In this document: positions 1 to 7,429 of the stretch, in pieces | How the letters are laid out: every line of letters starts with the position of its first letter | How positions within the stretch are numbered: position 1 is the stretch's first letter | Assembly (NCBI GenBank): GCA_029938595.1 | Contig: JAOZUP010000037.1 | Span: 1 to 11,198, forward strand | Direction of reading: 5' to 3' | Length of the DNA stretch: 11,198 nt | From: Thermoanaerobaculales bacterium | GTDB taxonomy: Bacteria; Acidobacteriota; Thermoanaerobaculia; Thermoanaerobaculales; Sulfomarinibacteraceae | Notes under the pieces: model-generated | Databases searched by the model: none | What the model was told of the DNA's origin: nothing | Seen by the model: only the letters and a program-made list of their open reading frames with translations | Position numbers and translations under genes: made by a program

Positions 1-2
1 TG

Positions 3-1097
3 GAAGGCTTTGTCTTTGCGGTCACTCCCTTCAACTTCGCCTCCATCGCCGGCAACCTGCCGACCGCGCCCGCGCTGATGGGCAACACCGTTCTCTGGAA
101 ACCGGCCTCGTCGGCGGTTTTCACCGCCTGGCACCTCATGAAGCTGATGGAGGCCGCCGGCTTCCCGCCGGGGGTCATCAACTTCATCCCCGGCTCCGGC
201 GGTCAGGTCGGCAACCCGGTCATGGCGAGCCAGCATCTTGCAGGCATCCACTTCACCGGCTCCACCCCGGTCTTCCAGGGTATGTGGAAGGCGATCGGCG
301 ACAACATCGCCGGTTACCGCACCTATCCGCGCATTGTCGGCGAGACCGGCGGCAAGGACTTTGTCTTCGCCCACGAATCGGCCGACCCCGAGGCGCTGGC
401 CACAGCACTGGTCCGCGGCGCCTTCGAGTACCAGGGCCAGAAGTGCTCGGCCGCCTCGCGCGCCTACATCCCGCGCTCTATCTGGCCGCAGATCAAGGAG
501 CTGCTGCTGGGCCAGGTTTCCGAGATCAAGATGGGTTCGCCGACCGACTTCCGAAACTTCTTCAACGCGGTCATCGACGCGGGAGCATTCTCAACTATCA
601 CCTCCTACATCCAGCACGCCAAGGACTCGACCGAGGCCGAAATCCTGTGCGGCGGCTCCTGGGACGACGCAGAGGGCTACTACATCGAGCCGACCGTCGT
701 CGAGACCACCAACCCGCGCTTCAAGCTCATGGAGGAGGAGATCTTCGGTCCGGTGATGACGATCTACGTCTACGACGAGAACGACCTCGACGGCGCCCTC
801 GAGCTCTGTGACACGACCTCGATCTACGCCCTGACCGGGGCCATCTTCTCGGATGACCGCGCGACCGCGATCAAGATGGCCGACCGGCTGCGCCACGCCG
901 CGGGCAACTTCTACATCAACGACAAACCGACCGGCGCCGTGGTCGGTCAGCAGCCCTTCGGCGGCTCCCGCGCCTCAGGCACCAACGACAAGGCCGGCTC
1001 CTACCTCAACCTCATCCGCTGGACCTCGCAGCGCACGATCAAGGAGAATTTCGTGCCGCCGAAGCACTCCTCCTACCCGTTTATGGGAGAGAAGTAA
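3..1097 (+). CDS. pruA: L-glutamate gamma-semialdehyde dehydrogenase (1-pyrroline-5-carboxylate dehydrogenase), 5' partial
   Basis: Oxidises L-glutamate gamma-semialdehyde to glutamate with NAD+, the second step of proline catabolism, in the cytoplasm. The frame is open from base 3, giving 364 residues; family members are about 540 long, so roughly 175 N-terminal residues lie upstream of the window. Visible landmarks are TPFNF and GNTVLWKP (cofactor-binding region), FTGSTPVF, GETGGKDF with the general-base Glu at codon 342-344, and FEYQGQKCSA with the nucleophilic Cys at codon 444-446. The C-terminal signature NFYINDKPTGAVVGQQPFGG and the following SRASGTNDK are typical. These words match the ALDH4A1/PruA type rather than the PutA fusion or RocA type. 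The gene stops at TAA 1095-1097 and nothing suggests inactivation. No proline dehydrogenase gene is visible. It has no evident tie to the envelope genes downstream. Confidence 0.96.
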   Translation, partial: EGFVFAVTPFNFASIAGNLPTAPALMGNTVLWKPASSAVFTAWHLMKLMEAAGFPPGVINFIPGSGGQVGNPVMASQHLAGIHFTGSTPVFQGMWKAIGDNIAGYRTYPRIVGETGGKDFVFAHESADPEALATALVRGAFEYQGQKCSAASRAYIPRSIWPQIKELLLGQVSEIKMGSPTDFRNFFNAVIDAGAFSTITSYIQHAKDSTEAEILCGGSWDDAEGYYIEPTVVETTNPRFKLMEEEIFGPVMTIYVYDENDLDGALELCDTTSIYALTGAIFSDDRATAIKMADRLRHAAGNFYINDKPTGAVVGQQPFGGSRASGTNDKAGSYLNLIRWTSQRTIKENFVPPKHSSYPFMGEK

Positions 1098-1102
1098 GGT
1101 CA

Positions 1103-1236
1103 GAATTAGGAGTTAGGAATTAGGAATTAGGAATTTCCGCCCGCCTTCCCCCGAATTTCAAATTCTCAATTCTCAGTTTTGAGTTTTGAGATGCCGCGCA
1201 GGTACTGAAAAACTCATTACTGATTACTGATCACTC
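1103..1236. repeat. Cluster of tandem heptanucleotide repeats (several distinct 7-mers)
   Basis: The AT-rich spacer after pruA is made of short head-to-tail heptamers. One AGGAGTT followed by three AGGAATT units occupies 1109-1136, preceded by a partial unit AGAATT at 1103-1108. AATTCTC occurs twice at 1161-1174, AGTTTTG twice at 1175-1188, and ATTACTG twice at 1216-1229 followed by the variant ATCACTC at 1230-1236. A perfect inverted repeat, GAATTT-C-AAATTC, sits at 1153-1165. The GAATT core of the first array is inverted in the AATTCTC array, so a loose hairpin is possible. This resembles the degenerate heptamer repeats (STRR) known from cyanobacterial spacers. The composition contrasts sharply with the GC-rich flanks. 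Function is unknown; it may work as a 3' hairpin region or be a spreading repeat. Confidence 0.85.
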
Positions 1237-1682
1237 GCCACGCGCCCCACAAGGGCGGCGCGGAGTTCGCCGGGCTCGTGAGTGGGTACGATCACAGTCC
1301 GAGTATCGAGGCCCAGGGTGAGAGCCAGCTCCCAGGGGGCATAGAGACGGCGCCACGAGGTCGCCGGGCGCGGCGTGGCTTCCTCCACGCATCCGGTCGG
1401 CAGGGTTCTTCGAAACGGCCCCAGCCGAAGCTCGATCCTCCGTTCGCCAACCGTCACCTCGTAGCGCCGGCAGCGGATGAGGGCGACCACGAGGGTACCG
1501 CCGATGAGGATGAGACTGGCGGCCGCGGCCTCAGCCACCGTCGACTCGGCTCTCACGAAGCCGGCCATGCCGGCCACGGTCGCGAGAATCCCAACCATCC
1601 AACCGGCAACCATCACAGCCGCTTTCAGCGGCGAAGCCTCGTAGTGAAGCGGCAGATCGCGATCCCGTTGAATCCTCACCAT
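1224..1682 (-). CDS. Small membrane protein with two TM helices and a PH-like C-terminal domain
   Basis: Uncharacterised 152-residue protein. After a charged N-terminus, two hydrophobic helices (about residues 20-43 and 52-69) are followed by a soluble region starting CRRYEVTV and containing IELRLGPFRR, WELALTLGL and IVPTHEPGELRAAL. This order (two helices, then a beta-rich region ending in a 'P..P.EL.AAL' helix) is typical of small bacterial PH-like membrane proteins, so the tail is inferred to face the cytoplasm. The frame extends to 1853, but the added 57 residues look non-coding (polar, no signal). The ATG at 1682 directly precedes the domain, has a weak SD-like AGGT, and lies 15 nt below a TATAAT. 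The last codons and stop fall inside the heptamer repeat. The gene converges on pruA and is divergent from the large secreted protein gene. Confidence 0.66.
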   Translation of the reverse strand: MVRIQRDRDLPLHYEASPLKAAVMVAGWMVGILATVAGMAGFVRAESTVAEAAAASLILIGGTLVVALIRCRRYEVTVGERRIELRLGPFRRTLPTGCVEEATPRPATSWRRLYAPWELALTLGLDTRTVIVPTHEPGELRAALVGRVASDQ

Positions 1683-1697
1683 GTTGACCTGTCGACG

Positions 1698-1703
1698 ATT
1701 ATA
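1698..1703 (-). promoter_or_regulatory. Putative -10 element for the small membrane protein gene
   Basis: Reading the minus strand, a perfect TATAAT lies 15 nt upstream of the ATG at 1682, which would give a very short leader. No good -35 hexamer is found 16-18 nt further upstream, so support rests on the -10 alone. Confidence 0.3.
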
Positions 1704-1830
1704 GGACCTTCTGCCTGGCGAATTCCAGACTAGCCCTCTCCGAGTTTCAGATTGGATCGTCCGGGGGAACGAGTCGTTTTTCGGCCCGTCATGTGCCCGC
1801 TCGTTCAAACATTGAACACTCCAGATCGCG

Positions 1831-1859
1831 TTGACAGGAGTGGGAGCAATCATTATTCT
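1831..1859 (+). promoter_or_regulatory. Sigma70-type promoter for the large secreted protein gene
   Basis: A perfect -35 TTGACA at 1831-1836 is followed by a 17-bp spacer and a -10 TATTCT at 1854-1859 (4 of 6 matches to TATAAT). Transcription would start near 1866 and give a leader of about 70 nt before the ATG at 1935. The leader contains an imperfect inverted repeat at about 1899-1914 and a strong Shine-Dalgarno GGAGGTG at 1924-1930. The remaining part of the 1683-1934 divergent gap shows nothing else recognisable. Confidence 0.6.
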
Positions 1860-1934
1860 CGATGTACTGGAGCGAACCGTTTGCCAGCGTGACCCGAAAA
1901 TAAACCCGGTTATTCTCTATCTCGGAGGTGAAGC

Positions 1935-4900
1935 ATGGCGTCTACTCTTGGGAAACCAACCAGAAGCTCAACCACCCTGGGTACACATTCAAGAACGGTC
2001 CGATCCGTGACAATTGTCGCGATCGCGGCCCTGCTGGCGGTCATGACGATCCAGGCGTGCGGCCAAGACAAATCGTCGGCGGCCATCCCCAACACCCAGC
2101 TCTTCATCCCAGCCAGCGCCCACGTCTCGGGAGCGCTTGGCACCAACTGGCGAACCGACCTCGAGATCTTCAACCCGGGTCAGTCGCAATCCTCGGTCAC
2201 CGTGGCGCTGCTCAAGGCCGGGGTCTCCAATCACAACCCGCAGACCATGACCTACACCCTCAATCCCGGCGAGTCACGCCGATTCGAGGACGCGCTGATG
2301 TCCATCTTCGGTTTCGACGGCGCGGCCGCCATACGGGTGGTGAACAACAGCGGCATGGCCGCGGTCACCAGCCGGACCTACAACCTCACCACCGGAGGCA
2401 CCTTTGGTCAATTCGTGGGAGGCGTGATCGGCCACTCCGCTATCCAGACCGGCCAGGAGGGCCGCATCATCCAGCTCACCCACAACCGTTCCACTACCTC
2501 CGGTTTCCGCACCAACATCGGTTTTGTCAATGCCACCGGTTCGCAGATTACGGTGCTTGTAGCCCTCTACCGTGCCGACGGTTCCTACCTCGGCACCAAG
2601 GAGTACGAGCTCAACCCTTACGAGTTCCGGCAGATCGACAAGATCTTCCAGAAGGTCACGAGCGGCGATGTGGATGACGGCTACGCAGTGCTATCCACTA
2701 CCACCGCCGACGGGGCTTTCTTCGCCTACGGGGTAGTCATCGACAACCGAACCAGCGACCCCGTCTACATCACGCCGGCCAACCGCAGCGCAGGCGGTAC
2801 TCCCCCGGCGCCAACCACCACCCCCGCCCCCACGACCTCAGCCACCGCGACTCCAGCACCGACTCCATCACCCACCGCGACGCCGGCCCCCACCTACCTC
2901 AACTTTTCCCCCTACCAGCCCGAAGGATGGAGCGGTCCGCTGGTCGCTTCGGGCACCACCGGGACCTACACGTCGGGCGGGTTGACCGGCAGCGGCCCCA
3001 CCTACTTCGACTGGGCAATGGCCAACTACGGCCCGGACGACGCCGTCTTCCCGGCCGGCTCGAATATCGCACGAATCCTCCTCGACGACTCGACCCTGGT
3101 GTCGTTCTACTCTGACACCGAGTACTCCCTCGAGGCCGGCACCTATGCCTACTACGAGGACTACCAAGTGGACGGGATTACGGCCGGAACACATACCGCC
3201 ACCTTGGTGGCCGATCCCGACAATCTGATCGCCGAGAGCGACGAGGGCGACAACAGCTGGGACCTCATGGAAAGCTGGTCCGCCAAGTCCGACCGCGCAA
3301 CGGTCTCAGTTAAAGTGTCCAAGGCGAGGATCGGCATCGCCCCGATCCCCGGCTGGAGTTCTAATTCGACGCCCACCTCCTACCACCCGATCGGGGTCCG
3401 TTGGCACGGCTCCCCACCGCTGAAACAAGGTCCGATCGCGGTCGCCCACACCAAGGCCACCACCGTCGACAACGCTATTTACATTCCGGCCGCTGCCCAC
3501 GTTTCGGGTGCCCTCGATACCAACTGGCGCACCGACGTCCAGCTTCACAACCCGGGCACGATTCAGACCCGCGTCGAGGTCGCTATGCTCGCCCGTGACC
3601 AGGCCAACCCCGCGCCACAGACCCGGACCTTCACCATCGCCGCAGGAACTTCCAAGCGGCTCGAAGACATTCTCTATTCCTCCTTCACTTTCAACGGCGC
3701 CGCCGCTCTCCGCATCACCATCCTCGAGGGCGACGTCATCGCGACCAGCCGCACCTACAACCTCACCGACACCGGCACCTACGGCCAGTTCGCCGGCACC
3801 GTCCACGGATTGCAGGCTTTTGTCACCGGGGAGCGCGCCCTGCTCATGCAGCTCACCCACAACGCCTCGGCCACGAGCGGCTTCCGAACCAATGTCGGCA
3901 TGGTGAACTGCAGCGACGCCACCATCGTCCTCGACCTCGACCTCCGCTCCGCCGCCGGCACCAGCTACGGAATCATGCACTACACTCTGCGGCCATTCGA
4001 GTTCATCCAGAAGGACAAGATCTTCAAACGCGTGACCTCGGACACCGTCAGCGACGGCTACATCGTGATGACGTCGCCCAGTGCCGGCGCGCGCTTCCTG
4101 GCCTACGCCACCGTGATCGACAACCAGACCGCCGACTCGGTGTTCATTCCCGCCACCTCGGTGCTCGCCGCCGAGCCCACCCCGGCTTCGTTCATCCCGG
4201 CAGCCGAGGCGGCATTCGCCGTCATGGGCGAGCTCGGCCAGGGTGACGTACCCAGCATCCAGACCATCGTGAGCAGCGTGCAAGCCGTGGGCCTGGACGC
4301 CACAATCGCAGGTGCCGTCGCCCTCCTGCCGCCAGGCTTGGTCACCCTGATCCCCAACGGAGCCATGGTCGATCTCGGTTCGCACTTCGTGGCCCCAACC
4401 GGCGACATCGTCGCGGGCAGCCTCACCGCCACCTACGCCAACCTGGTCAACGAGCCTGGACAGCTCAGCCTCGACTACGAGGTCACCGGCGAAAACGTAC
4501 TCTGGAACGGTCAGTACTCCGAGATCGGCGGCGCCACCGGCAACGTGGATCTGAGCATCGACAGCAACTCCCACGTCCACGGCTGGGTCACCATGGAGAG
4601 CTTCGCGCAGGTCAAACACGGCAAGCTCATCTCCGACGTCACGGTCACCGGCTCGGCCGAGATCGACACCGCGGTCTGCCCCAACTACCCCATCTCGGGC
4701 TCGGTAACCGTCACCAAGGACGGCGACTCCCAGACCATCACCTTCAACAACAGCTGCGACGGCACCTTCGAGGGCGGCTCCCAGGGGCAGACAGGAGACG
4801 TCTCCTTCCGCCTCACCTGGAACGGGCCGCAGGATCTCGATCTTCACGTCATCGAACCCGGCGGCGAGAGGATCTACTACAGTAATCCCACCTCGGCCAC

Positions 4901-5159
4901 CAACGGCCAGCTCGACGTCGACTCCAACGCCGGCTGTGGAAGTGAAAGCCCGAGCCCGACTGAAAACATCTTCTGGCCCGAGGGCAGCGCTCCTCGCGGC
5001 ACCTACGAGTTTTGGGCTGATCTCTGGTCTAATTGTAGTGGATCTGACACCCCAGCCTACACGCTGCGCGTCTTTGAAGGTGACACCGTAGTTCAGACCT
5101 ATACCGGCAGTATCTCGAGTTCGACTGAACAAAGCCCGCATTACACCCACACGTACTGA
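1935..5159 (+). CDS. Secreted multidomain protein: duplicated ~225-aa module, CARDB-like domain, YfaP/DUF2135-like C-terminus
   Basis: Uncharacterised 1074-residue exported protein. A hydrophobic segment (about 25-39) is followed by QAC with Cys42, so it could be a lipoprotein or a signal-peptidase I substrate. Module 1 (about 55-284) begins IPASAHVSGALGTNWRTD and contains TSRTYNLT, GTFGQF and SGFRTNIGFVN. A Pro/Thr linker follows (285-319), then a CARDB-like beta-sandwich ending LIAESDEGDNSW (about 320-440). Next come an unassigned stretch (441-513) and module 2 (about 514-736), which repeats the module 1 landmarks. After a region with a probable disulfide pair (Cys915, Cys941) comes a YfaP/DUF2135-like domain (about 955-1060) with FRLTWNGPQDLDLHV and GTYEFWADLW. 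The start is fixed by GGAGGTG seven bases upstream. Its own promoter and terminator make it a single-gene unit. CARDB and YfaP-type domains suggest a surface or adhesive role; no enzyme motif is seen. Confidence 0.9.
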   Translation: MASTLGKPTRSSTTLGTHSRTVRSVTIVAIAALLAVMTIQACGQDKSSAAIPNTQLFIPASAHVSGALGTNWRTDLEIFNPGQSQSSVTVALLKAGVSNHNPQTMTYTLNPGESRRFEDALMSIFGFDGAAAIRVVNNSGMAAVTSRTYNLTTGGTFGQFVGGVIGHSAIQTGQEGRIIQLTHNRSTTSGFRTNIGFVNATGSQITVLVALYRADGSYLGTKEYELNPYEFRQIDKIFQKVTSGDVDDGYAVLSTTTADGAFFAYGVVIDNRTSDPVYITPANRSAGGTPPAPTTTPAPTTSATATPAPTPSPTATPAPTYLNFSPYQPEGWSGPLVASGTTGTYTSGGLTGSGPTYFDWAMANYGPDDAVFPAGSNIARILLDDSTLVSFYSDTEYSLEAGTYAYYEDYQVDGITAGTHTATLVADPDNLIAESDEGDNSWDLMESWSAKSDRATVSVKVSKARIGIAPIPGWSSNSTPTSYHPIGVRWHGSPPLKQGPIAVAHTKATTVDNAIYIPAAAHVSGALDTNWRTDVQLHNPGTIQTRVEVAMLARDQANPAPQTRTFTIAAGTSKRLEDILYSSFTFNGAAALRITILEGDVIATSRTYNLTDTGTYGQFAGTVHGLQAFVTGERALLMQLTHNASATSGFRTNVGMVNCSDATIVLDLDLRSAAGTSYGIMHYTLRPFEFIQKDKIFKRVTSDTVSDGYIVMTSPSAGARFLAYATVIDNQTADSVFIPATSVLAAEPTPASFIPAAEAAFAVMGELGQGDVPSIQTIVSSVQAVGLDATIAGAVALLPPGLVTLIPNGAMVDLGSHFVAPTGDIVAGSLTATYANLVNEPGQLSLDYEVTGENVLWNGQYSEIGGATGNVDLSIDSNSHVHGWVTMESFAQVKHGKLISDVTVTGSAEIDTAVCPNYPISGSVTVTKDGDSQTITFNNSCDGTFEGGSQGQTGDVSFRLTWNGPQDLDLHVIEPGGERIYYSNPTSATNGQLDVDSNAGCGSESPSPTENIFWPEGSAPRGTYEFWADLWSNCSGSDTPAYTLRVFEGDTVVQTYTGSISSSTEQSPHYTHTY

Positions 5160-5181
5160 CGCACCGGCATCCGACGACCGA

Positions 5182-5211
5182 GGGCGCACCCACGGGGTGC
5201 GCCCTTTTTTT
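5182..5211 (+). terminator. Rho-independent terminator of the large secreted protein gene
   Basis: A perfect 10-bp GC-rich stem (GGGCGCACCC at 5182-5191 pairing with GGGTGCGCCC at 5195-5204) with a 3-nt loop is followed directly by seven T residues at 5205-5211. It starts 22 nt after the TGA at 5157-5159. No A-run precedes the stem, so it should act only on plus-strand transcription and not on the convergent gene that ends at 5234. Confidence 0.93.
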
Positions 5212-5233
5212 GGTGTCCTCAGTTAGGGTCGAT

Positions 5234-6079
5234 TCATCGGCCGCGGCTGAAGGGGTCCGGCGCGAAGGAAAAACCGAAGAATCCGGTCGCCCGTTCACGG
5301 CGGGCCAGGGCCTCTTCCTCCTCGGGGCTCGGAAGAACGCCCAGGTGGACGAGCTGTTGCCGGTACTCGTAGCGGAGACGGAGCTCGGCGGCCGGACGGT
5401 CCTCGAGATCGAGGTGGACCCGTCGCACCCGATGGTCGACCCTTCGCCCTATGCCGGTGGCGGCGAGGTCGTCCGCTGCGGCCGACTTCTCGGCACCGTC
5501 CGACTCGCCCTCGGCCGAACGCCGCTTGCGTTTGGCCGGCGCCGGGGCCTCACCCGCACGGGCTCCCAGCCACTGGCCGACGGTCGGCCGCGGCGCCCGC
5601 TCCCTGAACACGACTGCCTCGATCACACCGAGGTTGGTGGTGCGGTCGAGCCAAGCGCCGTAGCTTTTCTCCTCGGTGGTGAAGAAAAACCGGCGAGCGT
5701 CGGTGCTGCTGATCTGCCAACCGCTGATGGTGGTGGTCTCGTAGGGTCCGAGGACCCACTTACTGGCCTTCGCCGCAGAGGTCGTCTCGGCGTCGATCGA
5801 GTTGAGGCCGTCGACGGCGAGGGCCACAGCAATGCGGCGATCGATCAGGTTCGTCAGGCGCAGAGCGTACTCGCGACCGCGCATAGCCTCGATGTAGGTG
5901 GTGCCCCGGGCGGCGTACTCGGTCAGCGGATGGCCGTCCACCAGGACCTCAATCCGGCAGACATCGGTTTCGAGGGCCGCCACAGGGGCCCCCGACATCA
6001 TGACCACCGCTGTCACGATCGCTCCGAAAAGGACTGCGGCGGTTTGTCCCAATTTGTGGTTCCGTGGCTGGTTGCGCAT
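5234..6079 (-). CDS. Secreted conserved protein of unknown function
   Basis: A 281-residue protein with a signal peptide: basic N-terminus, hydrophobic core about 12-30, likely cleavage near residue 35 after APVAA. The core (about 38-160) holds strongly patterned words, namely VDGHPLTEY, GTTYIEAMRGREYALRLTN, VDGLNSIDAETT, KWVLGPYETTTISGWQISS, ARRFFFTTEEKSYGAWL and NLGVIEAVVFRE. I recall these as an uncharacterised family spread over Acidobacteriota and several proteobacterial groups. A basic, probably disordered linker (about 168-205) with KRKRR leads to a second conserved block (about 206-250) with GIGRR and RYEYRQQL-HLGVLP. The many aromatic and beta-prone residues suggest a beta-sandwich acting in the periplasm or outside. 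A clear SD, AAAGGAGT at 6085-6092, fixes the start. It ends convergently against the upstream terminator and is divergent from the truncated PAP2 gene. No function can be assigned. Confidence 0.88.
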   Translation of the reverse strand: MRNQPRNHKLGQTAAVLFGAIVTAVVMMSGAPVAALETDVCRIEVLVDGHPLTEYAARGTTYIEAMRGREYALRLTNLIDRRIAVALAVDGLNSIDAETTSAAKASKWVLGPYETTTISGWQISSTDARRFFFTTEEKSYGAWLDRTTNLGVIEAVVFRERAPRPTVGQWLGARAGEAPAPAKRKRRSAEGESDGAEKSAAADDLAATGIGRRVDHRVRRVHLDLEDRPAAELRLRYEYRQQLVHLGVLPSPEEEEALARRERATGFFGFSFAPDPFSRGR

Positions 6080-6210
6080 TCTCGACTCCTTTCGTTCCGC
6101 CCCTGTTCGCCCAGTGAGAGTCCCGGACGTATCCGAAGTTCCAGGATCAATGCCGGGAGTCCGAAACGGCTGTGACGCCTGGCGGCACGGTAGAATCGAG
6201 GCTTCGAGTC

Positions 6211-6765
6211 ATGAGGACCCCTTTTCCCCCGGCAACCGTGGTGCTTTTTCTCGGCGTTTTAGCGCTGCAAGGATGTGCGTCGGCGAAACGCGACCTGAAC
6301 GCCGGCGACTATTGGCCGAGCGGCGCACGATGGAAGCAGGCGACGATGAACGCCCTCACGAGCCGCGGGACCTGGGTCCCCTTGATCGGCGCCGGCGTCG
6401 TCAGCATCGACGATTGGGACCGGGAAATCTCCGACTGGGCGGTCGAGAACACACCTGTCTTCGGTTCGACAGAGGACGCGATCGAGGCCAGCGATAATCT
6501 CAAAACCGTTACAACGGTGGCGATGGTGGGAACCGCGCTCGCGGTCCCGAACGGCGAGGGCGCGTGGGAGTGGAAACCCGAACGACTGCTGCTCGAGTTC
6601 GGAGCGGTCCAGCTCAACAATGTTCTGACCAGCGGGCTCAAATCCGCGACGGATCGTGAACGTCCGGACGGGTCAGAACTTGAACCCGAAACCGATGCGG
6701 ATGAGCCACGGGTGGGTGTTGGGGCTCGGCTCATCGCTGTCGTATGCGAAGTCCCACAGGAATGA
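6211..6765 (+). pseudogene. 3'-truncated PAP2-family phosphatase lipoprotein
   Basis: The frame opens with a lipoprotein signal (VLALQGC, Cys22) after ATG 6211, with GAGG at 6198-6201 and a -10-like TAGAAT at 6191-6196. The next residues, including GTWVPLIGAGVVSIDDWD and SDWAVENTPVFGS, resemble membrane-associated PAP2 (acid phosphatase-like) lipoproteins. Residues 144-152 (KSATDRERP) form the first PAP2 catalytic motif, K-x6-RP. Family members then continue with a serine-glycine-histidine motif and an SRxxxxxHxxxD motif; neither is present. After DGS (residue 155, codon 6673-6675) the frame reads 29 residues of unrelated sequence that is the antisense of the opposing beta-barrel gene, and stops at 6763-6765. 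Without the catalytic histidines it cannot be an active phosphatase. I infer a deletion or rearrangement at about 6675; an assembly join is the alternative. Confidence 0.78.
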
Positions 6766-7278
6766 CATGTACATTGCGGCCCGGGGGCCGGCCTGCTGTA
6801 CGAAACCGAACCCGGCATAGAGACCTGTGTAGGTGGAGTCCACAGTTATGTACCCGTCCTCGGTCCTGGCAACATACTCCCAGTTGAGTCGTTCGACCTC
6901 CGCCTGGAGGAAAATCGGATCGAACACGAAGTAGCGGCCGACAATCGATCCGCCGAAGTCGGTGGTGGAGAGGTCGGGTTCGAACCTCTTGTCCTTCCGG
7001 TAGCGGAAAGTCAGGCTGCCGCCGAGCTGGAACTTCTGGGAGATCCGGTAGCCGAAAACAGGAGAGAACTCGGCATAGCTCGTTTCGGAACCGAACGCGA
7101 AGCCGACGGCGCCACCGACAAACCACGGGTACTCGATCGGCTTCTTGGCCTTCTTCTGCTGTTGTTCATACTTTTCCTTGTACGTCTGTGGCTCTTCCGG
7201 CTCGCCCTCCTGGGCCGCCGCTGAAACCGCCAGCACAAGGCAGGCCAGGAAAACGACGATTCTCGCTGGTACATTCAC
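6673..7278 (-). CDS. Small outer-membrane beta-barrel protein
   Basis: A 201-residue protein from the GTG at 7278. A signal peptide (hydrophobic ARIVVFLACLVLAVSAAAQ, cleavage near residue 22) is followed by a short charged segment rich in E, Q and K (about 23-46). Alternating aromatic/hydrophobic strands make up the rest: WFVGGAVGFAFGS, FSPVFGYRISQKFQLGGSLTF, GGSIVGRYFVF, FLQAEVERLNWEYV, TGLYAGFGFVQQ and AMYMSFLWDFAY. The protein ends WLIRIGFGFKF; a terminal Phe after alternating residues is the classic outer-membrane insertion signal. The size fits an eight-stranded barrel. The ATG at 7332 is in frame, but the 18 added residues break an otherwise compact signal peptide and a TATTAA box lies between the two starts, so GTG is preferred with moderate confidence. 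Its 3' end overlaps the truncated PAP2 frame by 93 bases, tail to tail. Specific role unknown. Confidence 0.83.
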   Translation of the reverse strand: MNVPARIVVFLACLVLAVSAAAQEGEPEEPQTYKEKYEQQQKKAKKPIEYPWFVGGAVGFAFGSETSYAEFSPVFGYRISQKFQLGGSLTFRYRKDKRFEPDLSTTDFGGSIVGRYFVFDPIFLQAEVERLNWEYVARTEDGYITVDSTYTGLYAGFGFVQQAGPRAAMYMSFLWDFAYDSDEPSPNTHPWLIRIGFGFKF

Positions 7279-7429
7279 CCACCGATGGTAGCTCAACCGC
7301 GTTAATAGATCCGAGTAACCCGCTCTTCTCATCGGGTTTCGTATCGAGGACTGCGAAGGGCGGTGGAAGCGCCCACGAAGGCCGTCACGGCTATGCGTGT
7401 TACAGTTCGGAATGCCTCGCCAACGGCAA

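Noticed and set aside
1103..1236. CRISPR array or integron-like recombination site as explanation of the spacer repeats
   Set aside because: Units are only 7 bp, contiguous and without spacers, and no cas, integrase or transposase gene is present.
1278..1733. 151-codon plus-strand frame opposite the small membrane protein
   Set aside because: It has no hydrophobic or domain pattern and no SD. The minus strand encodes two clean TM helices and a PH-like tail.
1683..1853. N-terminal extension of the small membrane protein to an ATG at 1853
   Set aside because: The 57 extra residues are polar with no pattern, cover the TATAAT box, and would overlap the promoter of the divergent gene.
3306..5189. 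Long 627-codon open frame on the minus strand opposite the large secreted protein
   Set aside because: It lies antisense to a gene with clear domains, signal peptide, SD and terminator. Its translation is rich in Gly, Val, Asp and Arg without signal or motif, as expected from antisense of GC-rich codons.
5210..6175. 321-codon plus-strand frame opposite the secreted orphan family gene
   Set aside because: The minus-strand gene has a signal peptide, a strong SD and conserved family words. The plus frame has none and starts inside the terminator's downstream flank.
7358..7374. Hairpin GGGCG/CGCCC in the divergent gap as a terminator or operator
   Set aside because: The stem is only 5 bp with a 7-nt loop and no T-run follows; such a match is expected by chance in GC-rich DNA.
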